Positions 51,253 through 60,512 of a stretch of DNA of 64,000 bases are shown in pieces. The translations under genes and the position numbers were made by a program. Source of the DNA: Ignavibacteriales bacterium (GTDB lineage: Bacteria; Bacteroidota; Ignavibacteria; Ignavibacteriales; SURF-24); contig QZKB01000055.1 of the NCBI GenBank assembly GCA_003599415.1, forward strand, positions 1-64,000, written 5' to 3'. The notes beneath the pieces were generated by a model, which saw only the letters and a list, made by a program, of their open reading frames with translations, did not search any database and was not told the origin of the DNA. Position 1 is the stretch's first letter; each line of letters begins with the position of its first letter.

Positions 51253-52551
51253 TTACCTGCCGGTAATCAAGTTAGTACCAATCATCATTTCTATTTCGGC
51301 AATTGCCATACGGCTGTCTGCCCGCGCCATATAGTAATTCATCTGCTGCATTAAAAGCATACGGTATGAATCAATTATAGTTGTTACACTCGTCCTGTTA
51401 TTCTGAAATGCCGAAGTCTGTGCTTCAATGGCTTTTTCATTCAGAGGAATAACTTTTTCATTGTAAAGTTTTATCAGATCAAGAGCCGTTTTGTATTTAA
51501 GAATTGATTCATTCAGCTTTGAAATCATATCTCTCCGCATATCTTCTTTTTCATATTCAAAACTGCTTATGCCGGCATATAATTCTTCTTCCTTTGCTTT
51601 AAATTTATTTGCAGACCAAGGAGCGAAAGGGAGATTAATTGAAGCCATAATCCCGTACATCAGTTCTGTTTCACCTTTTCCATCAATCATCATCGGATCT
51701 GTTTTGGATGTAAGCAGCATTCCGCGCGGCATCCGCATCAGCATACCCTGAACCATCAGATCGGGAATCAGCTCGCGGTTGTTCGCGTCAATCATTGCTT
51801 TGTTCATATCAATCATACTATTCATTTTTTTTAACGATGGATTTTCTTCAGTAAGAATTTCTTCAAGCTTTGATTGCGGAATAATCAATGAATCGCTTGC
51901 AATTTCCTTTTCAGCATATATGTCTTTGGAATTCAGCTCTCTGCCGAGAAGTTTATTCAGTTTGTATATCTCTGTACTTTTCTGATTTTGAAGTGTAAGT
52001 ATTTGCGTTTCACCGGAGGCTATTTCACTTTGCAGCGTTAGCAAATCCGCCTGGTTAATTCTGTTTGTAATGTAAACGGATTCGACTGATCTGATTAAAT
52101 TATTCAACAGCTCAATTTGTTTTTGCTGGATTTCAATTTTCCTATCCAACAGCCAGAGATTGTAATAGGACATTTTAAGCTGGGCAATCAAATTCGTTTT
52201 ATATGATTCATAATTATTGCCTTCAACTTTCATGTTTTGTCTTTCAACTTCAGACATTGCATTTAATTTCCCTCCTATGGGAAACATTTGCGAAAGACTG
52301 AAATTGTTCGAAACGGATTTGTTAAGAACATTCAAAGTATTTATCGGTACCTGCGAAAACTCAACAGAAAAGCTCGGTGGAGGCATTGTATTAACTGACT
52401 CACTTCTTCTTTCCGCAGCAGTAATTTTATACTGTAAAGATTTTAACTGCGGATTATTTCTAACTGCTTCATTAACTAAAGAATCAATTGATTGAGCAGT
52501 TGAAATGTTAGTGATAAAAACAAGAGCAACAAATAAGTAACAATAGATCAA
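51253..52551 (-). CDS. TolC-family outer-membrane efflux protein
   Basis: About 432 residues when started at TTG 52551, which puts a signal peptide (LIYCYLFVALVFITNISTAQS) at the N-terminus and GAGGGAAGAG before it. The frame is open to an ATG at 52695, but those 48 extra codons lie in the heptad and hairpin repeats (MEDGRCMMEDVP...) and would bury the signal. The mature protein has the two OEP repeats with SVNTMPPPSFSVEFSQVP-like starts and ANNRELIPDL. It forms the outer-membrane exit duct for the CusBA pump. The true start needs checking. Confidence 0.85.
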   Translation of the reverse strand: MIYCYLFVALVFITNISTAQSIDSLVNEAVRNNPQLKSLQYKITAAERRSESVNTMPPPSFSVEFSQVPINTLNVLNKSVSNNFSLSQMFPIGGKLNAMSEVERQNMKVEGNNYESYKTNLIAQLKMSYYNLWLLDRKIEIQQKQIELLNNLIRSVESVYITNRINQADLLTLQSEIASGETQILTLQNQKSTEIYKLNKLLGRELNSKDIYAEKEIASDSLIIPQSKLEEILTEENPSLKKMNSMIDMNKAMIDANNRELIPDLMVQGMLMRMPRGMLLTSKTDPMMIDGKGETELMYGIMASINLPFAPWSANKFKAKEEELYAGISSFEYEKEDMRRDMISKLNESILKYKTALDLIKLYNEKVIPLNEKAIEAQTSAFQNNRTSVTTIIDSYRMLLMQQMNYYMARADSRMAIAEIEMMIGTNLITGR

Positions 52552-52555
52552 ACTC

Positions 52556-52695
52556 TTCCCTCGACTACGCTCGGGATGAGTTATAATAAAGTTATGCAAT
52601 CCTATTCGAAGGACATTTCCCATCAACCATCTTCTCAGCCAAAGGCTGATCCCGCTTCGCGGGACATCTTCCATCATACATCTTCCATCTTCCAT
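52556..52695. repeat. Heptad and hairpin repeats between cusA and the TolC gene
   Basis: From right to left: CCATCTTCCATCATACATC-type heptads, the hairpin CAGCCAAAGGCTGATCCCGC with TTCGCGGGACA, then at 52561-52580 TCGACTACGCTCGGGATGAG, a widespread intergenic motif in this bacterial group. Inserted in the 5' part of the TolC frame; on the minus strand this supplies the false N-terminus. Confidence 0.78.
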
Positions 52696-52696
52696 T

Positions 52697-55600
52697 TTAT
52701 TCTCCCTCCTTCATCCATACGGCCATTTTTGAAATTTCAAGTTTTCCTTTTTTAAGAGCGTGCTCTTTCATAATTGCAAAAAGAATCGGCGTTACTACAA
52801 GAACGTGTATTGCAGAAGTAAGCAATCCTCCAATTAGTGGAGCGGTTAAAGGTTTCATTACATCGGAACCGGTTCCTGTTGCCCACATTACCGGAATCAA
52901 TCCAACCATTGATGTGCCTACTGTCATCAACTTAGGACGCAGCCGTAATACCGAACCTTCAACTGTTGCTTCATAAATATCTTTGTTAGTTATTGGCCCG
53001 CGTTCACCTTTTTTATGTGACCTTAATCTTTTATCAAGTGCTTCGTGAAGATAAACAACCATTACAACACCTGTTTCAACAGCAACACCGTAGAGAGCAA
53101 TGAATCCTACCCACACAGCTACAGAAAAATTATAGCCGAGCGCATAGATTGTGTACATACCACCGATAAGTGCAAAAGGAACAGACAGCATTACGACGGC
53201 AGCTTCAAGGTAATCTTTAAGTGTAAAGAACAATAGAAGAAAGATTAGCAGAAACACAACAGGCATTATAATTTGAATCGTTTGTTGGGCGCGTACTTTA
53301 CTTTCATACTGCCCGCTCCAGGCATAGGTATAACCGTATGGCAATTTCAATTCCTTCTCAATTGCTCCTTTTGCATCAACCAAAACACTGCCCATATCCC
53401 GTCCTCTTGTGTTCATAAAAACAATGGATCGAAGCATACCGTTTTCACTGCTTATCATTGGCGGACCAGTAACAAGATTTATTTCTGCCAGTTCGTTTAA
53501 TGGCAAATAAGTAACCGCATTTTCGTTTGTACTTAGTAATGAGTAGTCATTCGGTTGAGAAGCCTGGGATTGCGATGCATAATTTAATGGTGTATTACTT
53601 CCGCTCATTGAAGACATTCCACCTGAACTTCCTCCGCTCATACCTCCACTCATTGAGCCGGTGTTTATTGCCGAAGAAGATTGACCTGCCATAGGATTTG
53701 ATAATGCAACCGGTACAATCAAACTTTTCAGTTCATCAATATTGTCACGGTAATCTTTCTGGTAACGCATTCGTATCGGAAAACGCATTCTGCCATTAAT
53801 TACAACTCCAAGATTTTGTCCGCCGATAGCAGTTTCAATTATATCCTGCAGACCACTTATATTCACTCCGTAACGTGCTGCTATTTCTCTTTTAATATTT
53901 ATATCGAGATAATAGCCGTTCTGAACGCGTTCTGCAACAACATCAGCAGCGCCATCAACTTTCTTAAGAATATTTTCTGCTTTAATAGCATACTCTTCAA
54001 GTGTATCCAGGTTGGGACCAAAAATCTTAAATCCAATATCAGTTCTTACACCTGTGGCAAGCATGTTTATTCTGTTGATAATAGGTTGAGTCCAGCCGTT
54101 CTGTACTCCGGGGATTTGTAGTTTTGCATCGAGTTCAGAAATTATATCCTGCTTTGTAATACCCGGCCGCCATTCATCTTTTGGTTTTAAAAGAATTATT
54201 GTTTCAATCATACTTAAAGGAGCATTATCAGTTGCTGTTTCTGCCCGTCCTGTTTTACCAAGAACATGATGCACTTCAGGAATTGATTTGATAATCTTAT
54301 CCTGCTCCTGTAAAATTCTGTTCACTTCTGTTATTGAAGCGCCGGGCAAAGTAACCGGCATATAAAGAATTGAACCCTCATCAAGCGGAGGCATAAATTC
54401 ACTTCCGGTATTCATTATCATCGGAACAGTTATTAGAAGAGCAATTACATTTAATGCAATTGTAGTTTTCCTATGCTTAAGCACCCAATGTATTACGGGT
54501 TCATAAATCCTGATGAAAAATCTTGTGGTTGGATTTTTTTCTTCCGGTTTGAATTTACCTCTCATTAAGAACGTCATCAAAACCGGTATAAGTGAAATTA
54601 CGACAAACGCCGCTCCCAGCATTGTAAAAGATTTTGTGAATGCGAGCGGCTTGAAGAGTTTCCCTTCCTGTCCTGTTAAAAGAAATACAGGCAGGAATGA
54701 AACAAGTATGATGAGATCAGAAAAGAAAATTGCACGCCCAACCTGCTTTGCGGAATCGATAGAGATTTTTTTGTACTCCTCACTCGTAAGTTTTCCTTTT
54801 TCTTCAATTGCTTTGGCAATGTTACGATATGCGTTTTCTACAAGTACAACTGAAGAATCAACAATAACTCCTATGGCTAAAATAATTCCGCCGAGAGACA
54901 TTATGTTTGAAGTGATATTAAAAGCGTACATAAGAATAAAGGAAATTAAAACCGCAACCGGAATCTCGATTAGAATTCGTACTATACTTCTCCAATGCAA
55001 AAGGAAGATTGCAACTATAATCGATACAATAATTGCCGCTTCAATTAATGCGCGGTCCAGTGTTCCTATTGCTTCTTTAATTAAAATACTTCTGTCATAT
55101 GAAGGAACAATCTCAATTCCTTTCGGAAGGCCCGGTTCAATTTCTTTTATCTTTTCTTTTATTCTATCAATAACTTTCTGGGCGTTCTCACCTGTTCTCA
55201 TTACTACAATACCGCCGACAACTTCACCCTCGCCATTTTTATCAAGTGCCCCGCGGCGTATATCTCCGCCCAAATCAACTGAAGCAATATTTTTAATAAA
55301 CATTGGAATGCCGTTCGTACCAGTCCTTATAACTGTATTTTCAATATCTTCTTTTGATTGAATATATCCCTGACCACGAACAAAATACTCAGCATCACTT
55401 ATCTCAAGCAATTTACCGCCAACTTCATTATTGCTCCGTTGTATTGCGTTAACTACATCTGATATTGTTAAATTGTAAGCGCGTAAATCATTTGGACTAA
55501 CATTTACCTGGTATTGTCTTACAAACCCACCAATGCTTGCAACCTCAGCAACTCCCTCAACTGATGAAAGCTTATACCGGATATACCAATCCTGCACAGC

Positions 55601-56065
55601 ACGCAGAGTTCCAAGATCAATTCCCTTACCTTCAACAGTATACCAGTAAACATGACCGACACCAGTTCCATCAGGACCAAGAGTTGGAACAACTCCTGAC
55701 GGTAGCTGTGCCTGGATTGTATTCATTCTTTCTAGAACACGTGTGCGGGCAAAGTAGGCATCTACCCCATCATCAAAAATTACGAACACGAAGGACATAC
55801 CAAACATTGATGAAGCGCGCACGGCTTTAACCTGCGGTAATCCCTGTAAACCTGAGACAATTGGAAATGTTACCTGGTCTTCAATTATCTGTGGTGAGCG
55901 ACCCATCCATTCTGTAAAAATAATAACCTGATTATCAGATAGGTCCGGAATTGCATCTACTGGCAGGTTGGCAACACTGTAAATGCCGAAACCAATTACT
56001 ATCAGGTAAATGAGGATAACAATAAATCTGTTATTGGCTGACCAATCAATAATTTTTTCTATCAT
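52697..56065 (-). CDS. cusA: CusA-like RND heavy-metal efflux pump with Met-rich insertion
   Basis: 1122 residues with the 12-helix RND layout. Helix 4 reads LAIGVIVDSSVVLVENAYR, closer to Cu/Ag pumps (Asp and ENA) than to CzcA's DFGxxVDGAVVxVEN. MPPLDEGSILYMPVTLPG and NMLATGVRTDIGFKIFG are CusA-like periplasmic blocks. At residues ~788-835 there is an extra loop rich in Met, Ser and Gly (for example SMSGGMSGGSSGGMSS) not present in the usual family; Met clusters bind Cu(I)/Ag(I). AGGAG before the ATG; the first gene after the HYC_CC_PP-like gene. Confidence 0.93.
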   Translation of the reverse strand: MIEKIIDWSANNRFIVILIYLIVIGFGIYSVANLPVDAIPDLSDNQVIIFTEWMGRSPQIIEDQVTFPIVSGLQGLPQVKAVRASSMFGMSFVFVIFDDGVDAYFARTRVLERMNTIQAQLPSGVVPTLGPDGTGVGHVYWYTVEGKGIDLGTLRAVQDWYIRYKLSSVEGVAEVASIGGFVRQYQVNVSPNDLRAYNLTISDVVNAIQRSNNEVGGKLLEISDAEYFVRGQGYIQSKEDIENTVIRTGTNGIPMFIKNIASVDLGGDIRRGALDKNGEGEVVGGIVVMRTGENAQKVIDRIKEKIKEIEPGLPKGIEIVPSYDRSILIKEAIGTLDRALIEAAIIVSIIVAIFLLHWRSIVRILIEIPVAVLISFILMYAFNITSNIMSLGGIILAIGVIVDSSVVLVENAYRNIAKAIEEKGKLTSEEYKKISIDSAKQVGRAIFFSDLIILVSFLPVFLLTGQEGKLFKPLAFTKSFTMLGAAFVVISLIPVLMTFLMRGKFKPEEKNPTTRFFIRIYEPVIHWVLKHRKTTIALNVIALLITVPMIMNTGSEFMPPLDEGSILYMPVTLPGASITEVNRILQEQDKIIKSIPEVHHVLGKTGRAETATDNAPLSMIETIILLKPKDEWRPGITKQDIISELDAKLQIPGVQNGWTQPIINRINMLATGVRTDIGFKIFGPNLDTLEEYAIKAENILKKVDGAADVVAERVQNGYYLDINIKREIAARYGVNISGLQDIIETAIGGQNLGVVINGRMRFPIRMRYQKDYRDNIDELKSLIVPVALSNPMAGQSSSAINTGSMSGGMSGGSSGGMSSMSGSNTPLNYASQSQASQPNDYSLLSTNENAVTYLPLNELAEINLVTGPPMISSENGMLRSIVFMNTRGRDMGSVLVDAKGAIEKELKLPYGYTYAWSGQYESKVRAQQTIQIIMPVVFLLIFLLLFFTLKDYLEAAVVMLSVPFALIGGMYTIYALGYNFSVAVWVGFIALYGVAVETGVVMVVYLHEALDKRLRSHKKGERGPITNKDIYEATVEGSVLRLRPKLMTVGTSMVGLIPVMWATGTGSDVMKPLTAPLIGGLLTSAIHVLVVTPILFAIMKEHALKKGKLEISKMAVWMKEGE

Positions 56066-56148
56066 TTGATTTCTCCTAAGGCCAAATGCAGAACAAAGAT
56101 TTTTCTTCCATGTGCTGCAGTTTATTTATTTAAAAAGAAATTGGGATC

Positions 56149-56177
56149 AAAGATTAAAGTTCATTGCCTTAATCTTT
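56149..56177 (-). terminator. Terminator-like hairpin after the Cys-rich gene
   Basis: AAAGATTAA / TTAATCTTT, 9-bp stem with an 11-nt loop; on the minus strand T-rich sequence follows after about 10 nt. It lies between the HYC_CC_PP-like gene and cusA and may reduce but not fully block read-through. Confidence 0.5.
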
Positions 56178-56203
56178 AATCAAAGAAGTTCCTTTGAGAG
56201 AAA

Positions 56204-56605
56204 TCAGATCAGTAATTGTAGGTTAGAAATATAATCTGGTGTGTTAAGATTACCGGGCGGAGAATTTTCATTTAACTCCGGATTTAAACCGGCATAATTA
56301 AAAAAGTCATAATTATTAGGAAAGATAAAATTAATTATATCTGAAATTCTAACATCATTAAGATTTGCTTTCTGAGAGAGGTATTCATCCTTAATTGGTT
56401 TAGCCACAATGTGGTTTTCACAGCAGCTGTTTATTTTGGAAATTGCTACCTGATCTGTAGGGGAAGTATTTGTGCACATACCGCAGGATTCAAGGGATAC
56501 TTTCCGCATCGATTTACAGAAATGCAGACTTAACGGTACTCCTATATTGGACAATGTAAAGAATACAAGTAAAACGGGTAATATTTTCTTTCTTAGCTTT
56601 TTCAC
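56204..56605 (-). CDS. HYC_CC_PP-like small exported protein
   Basis: 133 residues with a signal peptide (KKILPVLLVFFTLSNIGVPLS). The Cys pattern LHFCKSM, ESCGMC, SCCENH and a terminal NSPPGNL is that of the HYC_CC_PP group of small Bacteroidota proteins, often near copper pumps. Members are poorly characterised; a metal role is inferred from Cys and neighbours. GTG start codon. First gene of the efflux set, preceding cusA by 138 bp. Confidence 0.78.
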   Translation of the reverse strand: MKKLRKKILPVLLVFFTLSNIGVPLSLHFCKSMRKVSLESCGMCTNTSPTDQVAISKINSCCENHIVAKPIKDEYLSQKANLNDVRISDIINFIFPNNYDFFNYAGLNPELNENSPPGNLNTPDYISNLQLLI

Positions 56606-56826
56606 TTAGAGAAATATATATAAAGATCTCAAATTTTCTATTCTTATTTCTTTTGAAACACTGTTTTCCGGAGTTTTGTTCCGGCGCTGCTTCAAACCTG
56701 GAAATTGTCTAATGACTTAAGGATTAAATTTTCTTATATTGCTATCCGGATCTATAAGAACTTTATCGCTATTCATAAAATTGTAATTAACTATATTATA
56801 TAAATAAATTAAGCAGTCAGTAAATA
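56606..56826. other. Divergent intergenic region before rnpB
   Basis: AT-rich sequence between the HYC_CC_PP-like gene and RNase P RNA. No protein gene is supported. It must hold the promoters of rnpB (plus) and of the copper-efflux set (minus), but no consensus box stands out. Confidence 0.5.
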
Positions 56827-57287
56827 AGGATAAGTCAAGTTGGGTAATTGCTGTTCCAACAATACTAATAATTTAGGATTGTCGGGGTAGAGGAAAGTCC
56901 GAACTCCAAGAACAATGGTGCCGGGTAACGCCCGGGTATCCCGATTTAATCGGGGTAACGGAAAGTGCCACAGAAAAGAAACTACCCCGATTTAGTCGGG
57001 GCAAAGGTGAAACGGCAGGGTAAGAGCCTACCGCTCCGGTAGTAATACCGGGGGTCCCGAATAAATTCGGGATCTCGCCCCGGATTTATCCGGGACGGGA
57101 CAAGGCAAACCCCACCTGGAGCAAGATCAAGTAGAGAAGCTTCCCAATTAATTTTGGGAACAGCTGTTCGGCATGCGCTTCTCGGGTAGATCGCTTGACC
57201 CTGATGGTAACATCCGGGCTAGACAAATAATTACCGTCCCGACTTAGTCGGGATTACAGAATTCGGCTTATAGACGTGGCTTATCCT
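56827..57287 (+). ncRNA. rnpB: RNase P RNA
   Basis: The conserved elements appear in order: AGAGGAAAGTCCGAACTCC (near 56890), GAAAGTGCCACAGAAA, AAAGGTGAAACGG, GGTAAGAGCCTACCGCTCC, GGCAAACCCCACCTGG, a GGTAGATCGCTTG region and ACAGAATTCGGCTTATAGAC at the 3' end. P1 pairs AGGATAAG (56827-56834) with CTTATCCT (57280-57287), which sets the ends. Several peripheral stems carry near-identical CCCGA/TCGGG hairpins (56940, 56985, 57055, 57079, 57237). It matures tRNA 5' ends. No overlap with recJ. Confidence 0.95.
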
Positions 57288-57318
57288 AATTTACACTTCT
57301 GCTTACGTGGGATTTACC

Positions 57319-59037
57319 ATGTTGTCTAAAAACTGGAAGCTTAAAGAGAGAGCAGACGAGAAAGAAATAAAACTTTTTGCAGATTCTCTTAGGATTTCTA
57401 ATGTTCTTGCAAGTTTACTTATAAACCGGGGCGTTGTAAACTACCATCAGGCTAAATCATTCTTCAGACCAAATCTGGATGAACTGCACAATCCTTATTT
57501 AATGAATGGAATGGAAGAGGCTTCCTTAAGAATTATTAAAGCTTTAACAAGTAACGAGTTAATATATGTGTACGGAGATTATGATGTAGACGGCACTTGT
57601 TCTGCGGCTTTATTCTACCTTTTTATAAAAGAACTTGGTGGCAATGCAGGAATTTATATTCCAAACAGATTAACCGAAGGTTACGGAATTTCTACAACCG
57701 GAATAGATTTTATTAAGAATAAAGGCACTTCATTAATTGTAACAGTTGATTGCGGTATTACTGCTGTTGAAGAAACAGAATATGCAAAATCACTCGGAAT
57801 GGAAATGATCATTTGCGATCATCATCAGCCCGGTGATATAATACCAAAGGCTTACGCTGTACTTGACGCACTTAAACCAAACTGCAATTATCCTTTCAAA
57901 CATCTTTCAGGTGCAGGGGTTGCATTCAAACTTGCACAGGCAATAAGCGAAAGAATAGGTAAAAGAGAATTGCCATTTAAATATCTTGATCTTGTTGCTA
58001 TTGCAGGAGCGGCAGACATAGTACCTCTTCTGGATGAAAACAGAATTTTAGTAAAGAAAGGATTGGAGTACGTAAATAATAACGCACGCCCTGGCATTGC
58101 TGCATTAATAAGAAGCGCAGGAATGGAGCCTGGAAACCTTACTGCGGGTAATGTTGTGTTTACAATTGCTCCTAGAATTAATGCAGTTGGCAGATTAGGA
58201 GACGCTAACCCGGCTGTTGACCTTTTTATTACAGATGACGAACAGGAAGCAACAAGACTTGCACAGGTTCTTGAAGGAGAAAATTACCAGAGAAGAAAAA
58301 TTGATGAAGTAACTTTTGCTCATGCTGTTAACATCGTAGAAGATTCTTTTAAACTTGATGATGAGCTTGCAATTGTATTGCACGAAGAAAACTGGCACCC
58401 GGGAGTTATTGGAATTGTTGCCTCCAGATTAGTTGAGAAGTATTACAGGCCGACAGTTATGTTGACAACAATTGACGGTGTTGCAAAAGGTTCTGCAAGA
58501 AGTATAAACGGCTTTAATATTTTTGAAGCGCTTAAACAATGTGATGATATTCTTCTTCAGTTTGGCGGACATGAAGCAGCTGCCGGGTTGGCGGTTAACA
58601 TAGAAAATCTGGATGAATTCAGAAAAAGATTTAATAACATTGTTAAAACATCCGTTAAACCGGGCGAGTTTTCACCTGATCTTGTTATTGATGAAAAAAT
58701 AACTTTAGCGGAAATTACATCTAAGTTTATCAGGATACTTGATGAGTTTGCACCTTTCGGCCCAGGCAATATGCGCCCTGTTTTTATGGCAGAAAACGTT
58801 GAATTTGTTTATCCGCCAAGAGTGGTTGGTGCAAACCATATTGTTGCTGCAGTAAAACAAAACGGCAGCGACCGTGTGTTTGATGCTATTGGATTTAACC
58901 TGGGAAGTTTCGCTTCACTTATTGATAAAGACAAAAATTTAATTGATATTGCGTTCACAATTGAAAAGACTGATAGAGACGGACGTTCTTTTCCCCAACT
59001 CCGGTTTAAAGATATCCGTCTTAAACCAAAAGTTTAA
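57319..59037 (+). CDS. recJ: Single-strand-specific 5'-3' exonuclease RecJ
   Basis: 572 residues from ATG 57319 (an in-frame GTG at 57307 is less likely and would overlap the 3' region of rnpB closely). DHH phosphoesterase motifs: YGDYDVDGTCSAALFY (motif I), VTVDCGI (II), ICDHHQPGD (III, DHH), and the C-terminal DHHA1 block with GSARSINGFNIFEAL and QFGGHEAAAGL. The nuclease acts in recombination and mismatch repair. Start site is separated from rnpB by about 30 nt, so the two are likely co-transcribed or closely spaced. Confidence 0.97.
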   Translation: MLSKNWKLKERADEKEIKLFADSLRISNVLASLLINRGVVNYHQAKSFFRPNLDELHNPYLMNGMEEASLRIIKALTSNELIYVYGDYDVDGTCSAALFYLFIKELGGNAGIYIPNRLTEGYGISTTGIDFIKNKGTSLIVTVDCGITAVEETEYAKSLGMEMIICDHHQPGDIIPKAYAVLDALKPNCNYPFKHLSGAGVAFKLAQAISERIGKRELPFKYLDLVAIAGAADIVPLLDENRILVKKGLEYVNNNARPGIAALIRSAGMEPGNLTAGNVVFTIAPRINAVGRLGDANPAVDLFITDDEQEATRLAQVLEGENYQRRKIDEVTFAHAVNIVEDSFKLDDELAIVLHEENWHPGVIGIVASRLVEKYYRPTVMLTTIDGVAKGSARSINGFNIFEALKQCDDILLQFGGHEAAAGLAVNIENLDEFRKRFNNIVKTSVKPGEFSPDLVIDEKITLAEITSKFIRILDEFAPFGPGNMRPVFMAENVEFVYPPRVVGANHIVAAVKQNGSDRVFDAIGFNLGSFASLIDKDKNLIDIAFTIEKTDRDGRSFPQLRFKDIRLKPKV

Positions 59038-59070
59038 TAACAAAAAATAATTTCATATAGGAGTAACAGT

Positions 59071-59808
59071 ATGTCCGGGCATTCAAAATGGGCTACCATA
59101 CGCAGAAAGAAAGGCGCCCTAGATGCAAAAAGAGGTAAGCTTTTTACAAAGCTGATTAAGGAAATAACAATAGCAGCCAGAGACGGCGGCGGCGATCCGA
59201 ACGGAAATCCGCGATTAAGACTGGCAATCGATAATGCTAAATCTGCTAATATGCCGGCAGATAATGTTGAGCGCGCAATAAAAAAAGCTACGGGTGAACT
59301 TGAAGGTCATCGTTACGAAGAAGTGACTTATGAGGGATATGGTGCTGCGGGTGTAGCTGTTCTTGTAGAAGTAGTAACCGATAATAAAAAAAGAACAGTA
59401 GCAGAAGTTCGTCATCTGTTCAGCAAAGGCGGTGGCAATATGGGTGAAGCCGGCTCGGTTGCCTGGATGTTCGAAAGAAAAGGTGTGATCACTTTACCGA
59501 AGCAGGGCAAATCTGAAGATGATATGATGGAAATAGTATTGGATGCCGGCGCAGATGATTTGCAAACCGAAGAAGATATTTTTGTGGTGCAAACTTCTCT
59601 CGAATCGTTTGAACCGGTAAGAAGATCTTTGCTAGATAAAAAACTTACTGTTGAAAATGCATCCTTGCAATGGGTTGCTAAGAATAATATTTCTGTGGCT
59701 GGTGAAGAAGCTGAAAAGATTATGAAACTGATTGAGCTTCTTGAAGATAATGATGATGTTCAGAATGTTTACACTAACGCGGACATTGACGAGAGTTCAA
59801 TACAATAG
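59071..59808 (+). CDS. YebC/PmpR family protein
   Basis: 245 residues beginning MSGHSKWATIRRKKGALDAK, the invariant family start, with YEGYGAAGVAVLVEVVTDNK and GGNMGEAGSVAWMFERKGVI. Members are transcriptional regulators or assist ribosomes at difficult proline stretches (the TACO1 line). It stands between recJ and ruvC, and in many genomes yebC is next to ruvC. Ribosome site TAGGAGTAAC before the ATG. Confidence 0.97.
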   Translation: MSGHSKWATIRRKKGALDAKRGKLFTKLIKEITIAARDGGGDPNGNPRLRLAIDNAKSANMPADNVERAIKKATGELEGHRYEEVTYEGYGAAGVAVLVEVVTDNKKRTVAEVRHLFSKGGGNMGEAGSVAWMFERKGVITLPKQGKSEDDMMEIVLDAGADDLQTEEDIFVVQTSLESFEPVRRSLLDKKLTVENASLQWVAKNNISVAGEEAEKIMKLIELLEDNDDVQNVYTNADIDESSIQ

Positions 59809-59814
59809 AATATA

Positions 59815-59882
59815 AATCGCCGAAGGCGAACAGAGATCAGAATTCAGAATTTTTTCTGAGTTCTGGTTTCTGTATGTTTTTA
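59815..59882. repeat. Imperfect inverted repeat between yebC and ruvC
   Basis: CAGAGATCAGAATTCAGA and, 6 nt later, TCTGAGTTCTGGTTTCTG, which is the complement with four changes, followed by TATGTTTTT. The 18-bp stem plus T run can act as terminator; the design matches the other arm-loop-arm repeats of this window. Confidence 0.75.
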
Positions 59883-59901
59883 AATATCGGTAAAGTCTAT
59901 A

Positions 59902-60438
59902 ATGATAATAATCGGAGTTGATCCCGGGACAATAATTACAGGTTATGGTATTATTGAATATGCCCGCAACAGCCTTACAACTATTGAACATGGAGCTATA
60001 AAGCTTCCTTCGGTCGCTTCCCTTCCGCAAAAACTTGATATCATTTACAAAAAATTATGTGAACTTCTGGAGCAATATCATCCTGATGAACTTGCTATTG
60101 AAACTGCTTTTTATGGTAAGAATGTTCAGTCTGCTATGAAGATTGGTTATGCGCGTGGCGTATCAATTCTTGCTGCTGTTCATAATAAAATACCGGTTGC
60201 AGAATATTCACCAAGAGAAGTTAAAAAATCTGTTGTAGGAAACGGCGCCGCGTCCAAAGAACAGGTTCAATATATGATTAACAGTTTATTATCGATCAAA
60301 AAGAAAAAAATGCCCTTTGATGAAAGTGACGCGCTTGCGGTTGCGTTGTGTCATTCATTCAGAATAAAATCCCTTATACCAAAAAGCAAAAGCTGGAAAG
60401 ATTTTATTAAAGCAAACCCGGAGAGAGTTCTGGAATAG
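59902..60438 (+). CDS. ruvC: Holliday junction endonuclease RuvC
   Basis: 178 residues with the RuvC fold: IIGVDPGTIITGYGII (first catalytic Asp), LAIETAFYGKNVQSAMKIG (Glu), and the last catalytic pair in FDESDALAVALCHSF. It cuts Holliday junctions made by RuvAB. Normal length. It is separated from ruvA by a toxin-antitoxin pair. Confidence 0.97.
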   Translation: MIIIGVDPGTIITGYGIIEYARNSLTTIEHGAIKLPSVASLPQKLDIIYKKLCELLEQYHPDELAIETAFYGKNVQSAMKIGYARGVSILAAVHNKIPVAEYSPREVKKSVVGNGAASKEQVQYMINSLLSIKKKKMPFDESDALAVALCHSFRIKSLIPKSKSWKDFIKANPERVLE

Positions 60439-60512
60439 GAAGTATCTTCTATTGATTTTGAATCATTAAATATTTTAATTTGCATTTAGATAAACTTGAG
60501 AAGGATACACTG

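Noticed and set aside
54513-55361. Long open frame on the plus strand opposite cusA (282 codons)
   Set aside because: It is antisense to the best conserved part of the pump, has Ser/Ile-rich composition typical of mirrored frames and no family resemblance.
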